Shown here one piece after another: positions 58,960-64,000 of a stretch of DNA of 64,000 nt. The stretch lies in NCBI RefSeq assembly GCF_001905905.1, contig NZ_LIVT01000005.1:124001-188000 (forward strand). The letters run 5' to 3'. This stretch comes from Streptomyces sp. CB02366. Lineage in GTDB: Bacteria; Actinomycetota; Actinomycetes; Streptomycetales; Streptomycetaceae. Position 1 is the first letter of the stretch. Each line of letters starts with the position of its first letter. The notes beneath the pieces were generated by a model. The model was given only the letters and a program-made list of their open reading frames with translations, ran no database searches and had not been told where the DNA came from. The position numbers and the translations under genes are program-made.

Positions 58960-59268
58960 ATGAACCGGACGCCCCCGTTCCCCTCCGCGGCCACCGGAAT
59001 CCGCCCCGAGCCCCCGTCCGGCGCCGGGCCCGTCCCCGTGCCGGTGACCGCCGCACGCTTCCGGGCCGCCTGCCCCGTCTGCCGCGGGCGCTTCGAGCTG
59101 GCCGCCGGTGCGCTGCGCCTGGCGATCGGCGCCACCCGCCGCACCACCTTCTACACCTTCACCTGCCCCGACTGCGGGGCAGGTGTCCGCAAACCCGCCG
59201 GGGAGCGCATCATCGAACTGCTCACCGGCGGGGGCGTACGGACCCTGCGCCTGCACACCGCGCTGTAG
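58960..59268 (+). CDS. Small zinc-ribbon protein of unknown function
   Basis: A 102-residue protein starting at ATG 58960 after GAGAGGA, 23 bases after pafC. Two Cys pairs, CPVCRGRF and CPDCGAGV, about 30 residues apart, form a zinc ribbon. The N-terminal 35 residues are Pro-rich and disordered. It is probably in the pafBC operon. The function is unknown. A transcription or damage-response accessory role is conceivable from position only. The second CxxC coding segment lies in a DNA hairpin (CACCTGCCCC with GGGGCAGGTG). Confidence 0.72.
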   Translation: MNRTPPFPSAATGIRPEPPSGAGPVPVPVTAARFRAACPVCRGRFELAAGALRLAIGATRRTTFYTFTCPDCGAGVRKPAGERIIELLTGGGVRTLRLHTAL

Positions 59269-59323
59269 CCCCCCGCACGACGCCCGCCCGCCGCCCCCAA
59301 GCCCGTAGGAAGAGGCACGCCGA

Positions 59324-59521
59324 ATGTTCTGGCCCATGCTCGCCATCGCCCTCGGATTCCTGGGCATCGCCGTCCTCGGGGTGCTCGGCGTCAAGGTCTT
59401 CGTGGAGGCCCGGCGCCTCGGGCGGCAGGTCACGGCCACCACCGAGCGGATCAACCGGGCGTCGGAGGACCTCGAACAGGCGGCCACCCGGCTCGCGGCC
59501 ACCGGCGACAGTCTGCGCTGA
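59324..59521 (+). CDS. Small single-pass membrane protein
   Basis: A 65-residue protein with one N-terminal membrane helix (MLAIALGFLGIAVLGVLGVKVF) and a cytoplasmic amphipathic tail (RINRASEDLEQAATRLA) likely to form a coiled coil. It resembles DUF948-like membrane proteins but is shorter. It lies between the zinc-ribbon gene and tatA. The function is unknown. Confidence 0.65.
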   Translation: MFWPMLAIALGFLGIAVLGVLGVKVFVEARRLGRQVTATTERINRASEDLEQAATRLAATGDSLR

Positions 59522-59737
59522 CCGGCCCGGGGCCCGGGGCCGACCGGGCGAGGGGGGTACTCTGCATGGGTCGGCCCAGGCAGGGAGGTGCGGGCCGCAA
59601 GCTGGAGTACGCACGGGCATTGCCTCGCGTTTACCCCTGCGGGTTACGATCGCTGGCAAGCGCAACGATCGGACGTATACCCGGTCGAACGGGTAGCGAG
59701 CCCACCCCCAGCCGCCTCAGTGAGAAGGAAGTCGCAC

Positions 59738-60034
59738 ATGATCGGCAATCTGAAGCCCCTCGAGATCGTTCTGATCATCGCTGTCATCCTGCTGCTCTTC
59801 GGTGCCAAGAAGCTCCCCGACATGGCGCGTTCGCTCGGCAAGTCGGCCCGCATCCTCAAGAGCGAGGCCAAGGCCATGAAGAAGGACGACGCGGCCACCG
59901 CGGCGCCCACCACGGAGACCGTCGACGACACGGTCCCCCCGCAGGCCACCACCGCGCGCACCATCCAGGCCGCCCCGGGAGACGTCACCAGCTCCCGCCC
60001 GGTCAACGAGGCCAAGCCCACCACCCAGAGCTGA
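59738..60034 (+). CDS. tatA: Sec-independent translocase subunit TatA
   Basis: A 98-residue pore-forming component of the twin-arginine export system. One membrane helix (PLEIVLIIAVILLLFGAKKLP) with the FGxKKLP hinge leads to an amphipathic helix (MARSLGKSARILKSEAKAM) and a disordered Thr/Pro-rich tail. The ATG at 59738 follows GAAGGAA. It lies 49 bases before tatC, the usual actinobacterial arrangement, with tatB elsewhere. Confidence 0.95.
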   Translation: MIGNLKPLEIVLIIAVILLLFGAKKLPDMARSLGKSARILKSEAKAMKKDDAATAAPTTETVDDTVPPQATTARTIQAAPGDVTSSRPVNEAKPTTQS

Positions 60035-60083
60035 CCGCTGACGCACCGCGCCGACAGCCGCCGCACGAGACGAGGGAAGTGGG

Positions 60084-61049
60084 TTGCTCAAGTCTGCCCG
60101 CAAGCAGGAGAAGAACGACGAGGGGCGGATGCCTCTCCTCGATCACCTGCGTGAGCTGCGTAACCGGCTGCTGAAGGCCGTGTTGGCGATCCTGATCGCC
60201 GTCATCGGGGCCGCCTTCTTCCACAAGGAGATCTTCGAGTTCCTGATGAAGCCGATCCTCGACTCGGTCGGCTGCAAGAACGGCGTGGAAACGATGGTCA
60301 ACGGCCGTCCGTGCGCGGAGATGACCACCAACGGCCTGCTGTCCCCCTTCACCATCGCGCTGAAGGTCTCCCTCATGGCGGGCGTTCTCCTCGCCACCCC
60401 CGTCTGGCTGTACCAGCTCTGGGCTTTCGTCGCCCCCGGCCTCCACCAGAAGGAGAAGCGGTACTCCCTGGGTTTCGTGGCCGCGGGGGTTCCGCTGTTC
60501 ACCGCGGGCGCCTACCTCGCGTACACGATCCTGCCGCAGACGGCCGAGATCATGCTCGGCTTCACGCCGGACAACGTCACCAACCTCCTGCCGCTCGACG
60601 ACTTCCTCGACCTGATCACCCGCATGGTGATCGTCTTCGGTCTCGCCTTCGAACTGCCGCTGCTGCTCATCGCCCTCAACATGACCGGCGTCCTCACCGG
60701 CGCCCGCATGTTGCGCTGGTGGCGCGGCATGATCGTCGGCCTCACCGCCTTCGCGGCCCTCGCGACCCCCGGCGGAGAGCCCATCTCCATGCTGCTCCTC
60801 GCCGGCCCGCTCGCGGTGCTCTACTTCGTCGCGGTCGCCTTCTCGCTCCTGAACGACAAGCGGCGCAACCGCAACAACCCCGACGCCCAGCTCGACGACG
60901 ACGAGGCGTCGCCGCTGGATCTGACGCCCGAGCCGGTGGGCCGCGTGGAGAACGTCTCCCCCTCCCGCCCCGCGCTCCCCGGGCAGGTGTCCGGTGAGGC
61001 GGACGGCCCCGGCCCGCACCGGCTGAACGGTTACGACGACATCACCTGA
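60084..61049 (+). CDS. tatC: Sec-independent translocase subunit TatC
   Basis: A 321-residue membrane protein with six helices that recognises twin-arginine signal peptides. The N-terminal cytoplasmic MPLLDHLRELRNRLLKAV contains the signal-binding residues. LYQLWAFVAPGLHQKEKR is the conserved first loop, and FELPLLLIALNMTGVL follows. The start is a TTG at 60084 preceded by GAGGGAAG. The C-terminal 60 residues are an acidic, disordered extension common in streptomycetes. Confidence 0.96.
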   Translation: MLKSARKQEKNDEGRMPLLDHLRELRNRLLKAVLAILIAVIGAAFFHKEIFEFLMKPILDSVGCKNGVETMVNGRPCAEMTTNGLLSPFTIALKVSLMAGVLLATPVWLYQLWAFVAPGLHQKEKRYSLGFVAAGVPLFTAGAYLAYTILPQTAEIMLGFTPDNVTNLLPLDDFLDLITRMVIVFGLAFELPLLLIALNMTGVLTGARMLRWWRGMIVGLTAFAALATPGGEPISMLLLAGPLAVLYFVAVAFSLLNDKRRNRNNPDAQLDDDEASPLDLTPEPVGRVENVSPSRPALPGQVSGEADGPGPHRLNGYDDIT

Positions 61050-61067
61050 CCTTGTAGGGTCCGGCGG

Positions 61068-61961
61068 GTGACCAGCGAGATCACCCTCTTCGTCAATCCC
61101 ACCGCGGGACGCGGCCGGGGCGCGCACGCCGCGCAGCCGGCCGCTTCCGCGTTGCGGGACGCCGGATTCTCCGTCCGTACGGTGCTGGGCGAGGACGCCG
61201 ACGACGCCCTGCGCCGGGCGCGCGAGGCCGTGGCGGCGGGGACCGGGGCGCTGATAGCCGTGGGCGGGGACGGGCTGGTGTCCCTCGCCCTCCAGGCCGT
61301 CGCCGGGACCGCCACCCCGCTCGGTGTCGTCGCCGTCGGCACCGGCAACGACTTCGCGCGGGCGCTGGGCCTGCCGCTCCGCGATCCGGCCGCCGCCGGA
61401 CGGCTGGCCGCGCGGGCGCTCAAGGAGGGCGGTCACCGCGACATCGACCTCGGACGCGTCGGGGACCGCTGGTTCGGTACCGTCCTCGCCTCCGGTTTCG
61501 ACTCCCGCGTCAACGACCGGGGCAACCGGATGCGCTTCGTCGGCGGCCGGTTCACGTACGACCTCGCGATCCTCGCCGAACTGGCCGCCTTCCGGCCGAT
61601 CCCCTACCGCATCCGGCTCGACGGGGGAGGGGCCGTCGAGACCGAGGCCACCCTCATCGCGGTCGGCAACGGGACCACGTACGGCGGCGGCATGCGGATC
61701 TGCGCCGGCGCGGAGATGGACGACGGGCTCCTCGACGTGACTGTGGTCGGCGCGTGCACCCGTACCACGCTCCTCAAGGTCTTCCCGAGGGTCTACAGGG
61801 GCACGCACCTGGACCACCCCGCCGTGACCGTCCACCGGGTCTCCTCGATCGAGCTGGCGGCGGCCGGGATCACGGCGTACGCGGACGGTGAACCGGTGGG
61901 TCCGCTTCCGCTCACCGCCACCTGCGTACCGGGTGCGGTACGGGTGCTGACCGGCGGCTGA
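61068..61961 (+). CDS. Diacylglycerol kinase-family lipid kinase
   Basis: A 297-residue DagK-type kinase starting at GTG 61068, 18 bases after tatC. The nucleotide-binding region has LFVNPTAGRGRGA, IAVGGDGLVSLALQAV (the usual Thr of GGDGT is Leu here) and GVVAVGTGNDFARALGLP. The C-terminal beta-sandwich carries the catalytic-base and structural-metal residues in AEMDDGLLDVTVV and TAYADGEPVG. It would phosphorylate diacylglycerol or a related lipid. The substrate is not certain. It lies between tatC and helY. Confidence 0.88.
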   Translation: MTSEITLFVNPTAGRGRGAHAAQPAASALRDAGFSVRTVLGEDADDALRRAREAVAAGTGALIAVGGDGLVSLALQAVAGTATPLGVVAVGTGNDFARALGLPLRDPAAAGRLAARALKEGGHRDIDLGRVGDRWFGTVLASGFDSRVNDRGNRMRFVGGRFTYDLAILAELAAFRPIPYRIRLDGGGAVETEATLIAVGNGTTYGGGMRICAGAEMDDGLLDVTVVGACTRTTLLKVFPRVYRGTHLDHPAVTVHRVSSIELAAAGITAYADGEPVGPLPLTATCVPGAVRVLTGG

Positions 61962-62043
61962 CGGGGCCCCGCCCGGGCGGAGTGCCGAGGCCGTACAAAG
62001 ATCGGGCTGACTGTCGGAGGTGACGGGTAGGCTCGTAACCAAG

Positions 62044-64000
62044 ATGACAGAGGACCTCTCACCAGCTGAGCGATACCAGGCTTCTCGCGAGCGTGCGGCC
62101 GAGATGGCGACGGCCCTCGGGCCGTTCCGCGAGATGTACGAGTTCGGTCTGGACCCGTTCCAGATCGAGGCATGCCGGGCCCTGGAGGCGGGCAAGGGGG
62201 TGCTGGTCGCGGCCCCCACCGGGTCGGGCAAGACGATCGTCGGCGAGTTCGCCGTGCACCTGGCCCTGGAGCAGGGCCGCAAATGCTTCTACACCACGCC
62301 GATCAAGGCGCTCTCCAACCAGAAGTTCGCCGACCTGGTCAAGCGCTACGGTGCGGACAAGGTCGGCCTGCTGACCGGCGACAACAGTGTCAACTCCGAG
62401 GCGCCGGTGGTCGTGATGACCACCGAGGTCCTGCGGAACATGCTGTACGCGGGCTCCCCCTCGCTGTCCGGCCTCGGCTATGTGGTCATGGACGAGGTGC
62501 ACTACCTCTCCGACCGCTTCCGGGGCGCGGTGTGGGAGGAAGTGATCATCCACCTCCCGGAGTCGGTGACGCTGGTCTCCCTGTCGGCGACCGTCTCCAA
62601 CGCGGAGGAGTTCGGCGACTGGCTCGACACCGTGCGCGGTGACACCGAGGTGATCGTCTCCGAGCACCGGCCGGTGCCGCTCTGGCAGCACGTGATGGCC
62701 GGCCGCCGGATGTACGACCTCTTCGAGGAGACCACCGACCACGGCGGCCGGGGCGCCGGACGCCGGGAGGTCAACCCGGATCTGGTCCGGCTCGCCCGCC
62801 AGGAGAGCCAGAACGTCTACAACCCGCGCGACCGCCGCCGGGGCAAGATGGTGCGCGAGGCCGACCGCGAGCGCGAGCGGCGTCAGCGCGGCCGGATCTG
62901 GACGCCCGGCAGGCCCGAGGTCATCGAGCGGCTGGACAACGAGGGGCTGCTGCCCGCGATCACGTTCATCTTCAGCCGGGCGGGGTGCGAGGCCGCCGTC
63001 CAGCAGTGCCTGTACGCCGGCCTGCGGCTCAACGACGAGGACAACCGGCGGCTGGTCCGCGAGATCGTCGAGGAGCGGACCGCCTCCATCCCCGGCGAGG
63101 ACCTGCACGTCCTGGGCTACTACGAGTGGCTCGAAGGGCTGGAGCGGGGCATCGCCGCCCACCACGCGGGCATGCTGCCGACCTTCAAGGAGGTCGTCGA
63201 GGAGTTGTTCGTCCGCGGCCTGGTCAGGGCCGTCTTCGCCACCGAGACGCTGGCGCTCGGCATCAACATGCCCGCGCGCTCCGTGGTCCTGGAGAAGCTC
63301 GTCAAGTGGAACGGCGAGCAGCACGCCGACATCACCCCCGGCGAGTACACCCAGCTCACCGGGCGGGCCGGACGCCGCGGCATCGACGTCGAGGGCCACG
63401 CGGTGGTCCTGTGGCAGCGGGGCATGGACCCGACCGCGCTGGCCGGCCTCGCGGGCACGCGTACGTATCCGCTGCGCTCTAGCTTCCGCCCCTCGTACAA
63501 CATGGCGGTCAACCTGGTGCAGCAGTTCGGGCGGCACCGCTCGCGCGAGCTGCTGGAGACCTCGTTCGCCCAGTTCCAGGCGGACAAGTCCGTCGTGGGC
63601 ATCTCCCGGCAGGTGCAGCGCAACGAGGAGGGCCTGGAGGGCTACAAGGAGGGCATGACCTGCCACCTCGGGGACTTCGAGGAGTACGCGCGCCTGCGGC
63701 GCGACCTCAAGGACCGTGAGACGGAGCTGGCCAAGCAGGGGGCGGCGCAGCGACGGGCGGCGGCGGCCTCCTCGCTGGAGAAGCTCAAGCCCGGGGACGT
63801 CATCCACGTGCCGACGGGGAAGTTCGCGGGGCTGGCGCTGGTGCTGGATCCGGGGCTGCCCGCCGGACGGGCCAACGGGCATCGCGGGTTCGACCACCAC
63901 GACGGACCGCGTCCGCTGGTGCTGACCGCCGAGCGGCAGGTCAAGCGACTGGCCTCGATGGACTTCCCGGTGCCGGTGGAGGCGCTGGACCGGATGCGCG
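62044..64000 (+). CDS. helY: Ski2/Mtr4-like DExH RNA helicase, 5' part
   Basis: The frame is open from ATG 62044 to the window edge (652 codons), so the 3' end is missing. It is an ATP-dependent superfamily 2 helicase of the HelY group. Motif I is AAPTGSGKTIVGEF, motif II VVMDEVHYLSD, motif III SLSATVSNAEEF, and motif VI QLTGRAGRRGID. AAHHAGMLPTFKEVVEELF and FATETLALGINMPARSV are typical of Ski2 and Mtr4 proteins. RNA turnover is the likely role. Position after tatC matches helY (Rv2092c) in M. tuberculosis, from memory. Confidence 0.93.
   Translation, partial: MTEDLSPAERYQASRERAAEMATALGPFREMYEFGLDPFQIEACRALEAGKGVLVAAPTGSGKTIVGEFAVHLALEQGRKCFYTTPIKALSNQKFADLVKRYGADKVGLLTGDNSVNSEAPVVVMTTEVLRNMLYAGSPSLSGLGYVVMDEVHYLSDRFRGAVWEEVIIHLPESVTLVSLSATVSNAEEFGDWLDTVRGDTEVIVSEHRPVPLWQHVMAGRRMYDLFEETTDHGGRGAGRREVNPDLVRLARQESQNVYNPRDRRRGKMVREADRERERRQRGRIWTPGRPEVIERLDNEGLLPAITFIFSRAGCEAAVQQCLYAGLRLNDEDNRRLVREIVEERTASIPGEDLHVLGYYEWLEGLERGIAAHHAGMLPTFKEVVEELFVRGLVRAVFATETLALGINMPARSVVLEKLVKWNGEQHADITPGEYTQLTGRAGRRGIDVEGHAVVLWQRGMDPTALAGLAGTRTYPLRSSFRPSYNMAVNLVQQFGRHRSRELLETSFAQFQADKSVVGISRQVQRNEEGLEGYKEGMTCHLGDFEEYARLRRDLKDRETELAKQGAAQRRAAAASSLEKLKPGDVIHVPTGKFAGLALVLDPGLPAGRANGHRGFDHHDGPRPLVLTAERQVKRLASMDFPVPVEALDRMR

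Noticed and set aside
59160..59185. Hairpin CACCTGCCCC/GGGGCAGGTG as a terminator
   Set aside because: It lies inside the zinc-ribbon coding sequence at the second CxxC pair, so it is more likely a by-product of codon choice.

Overview
The window is chromosomal DNA of a Streptomyces-type actinobacterium. The base composition is very GC-rich with third-position GC bias, GTG and TTG starts are common, and the genes include two chaplins, mycothiol genes, a Pup-proteasome locus and the gyl glycerol operon. From memory, the gene order matches the Streptomyces coelicolor interval around SCO1631-SCO1680 read backwards. Parts of it (mshC, metH, recB-like, trmI, arc/mpa, dop, pup, prcBA, pafA, pafBC, tatAC, helY) also match the Mycobacterium tuberculosis Rv2092c-Rv2135c region. 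I see no insertion sequence, prophage, integrase or CRISPR array, so this looks like conserved core chromosome.

Layout. 1-8300: tail of an FAD enzyme, an ASCH protein, an unknown repeat-like protein, an APC permease, the gluconate genes gntP-gntK with a divergent GntR regulator, and a mycothiol-dependent aldehyde dehydrogenase coupled to a metallo-beta-lactamase hydrolase. 8300-13400: an RluA pseudouridine synthase, tRNA-Leu(GAG), an M20 peptidase, the chaplin pair chpH-chpC and two conserved hypotheticals. 13400-20100: a RecD-like protein with a decayed ATPase site, an aldo/keto reductase, an F420-type oxidoreductase, a ferritin-like protein and CorA. 20150-23700: a histidine phosphatase, a DUF3090 protein, an SCO1664-family kinase-like protein and mshC. 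23800-28000: a secreted GH31 enzyme and a PAC2 protein. 28200-33450: glpD, glpK and glpF with their IclR regulator gylR, and two matching candidate operators. 33600-40000: metH, a HAD phosphatase and an orphan oligopeptide-type binding lipoprotein. 40000-45060: an orphan NarL-type regulator, an Fe-S RecB-like nuclease, a CBS-tailed site-2 protease, trmI, a secreted protein and a ferredoxin.

45300-59000 is the Pup-proteasome locus: arc, dop, pup, prcB, prcA, then an embedded LacI regulator and MFS transporter, then pafA, two FKBP isomerases, pafB and pafC. Dop deamidates the C-terminal Gln of Pup, PafA ligates Pup to substrate lysines, Arc unfolds the tagged proteins and the PrcBA core degrades them. 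PafB and PafC are WYL transcription factors. Two small proteins, tatA and tatC (protein export), a diacylglycerol-kinase-type enzyme and the start of helY close the window.

Strong inverted repeats act as terminators at almost every convergent junction. Three gene-free stretches exceed 300 bases, and each is described as a feature.
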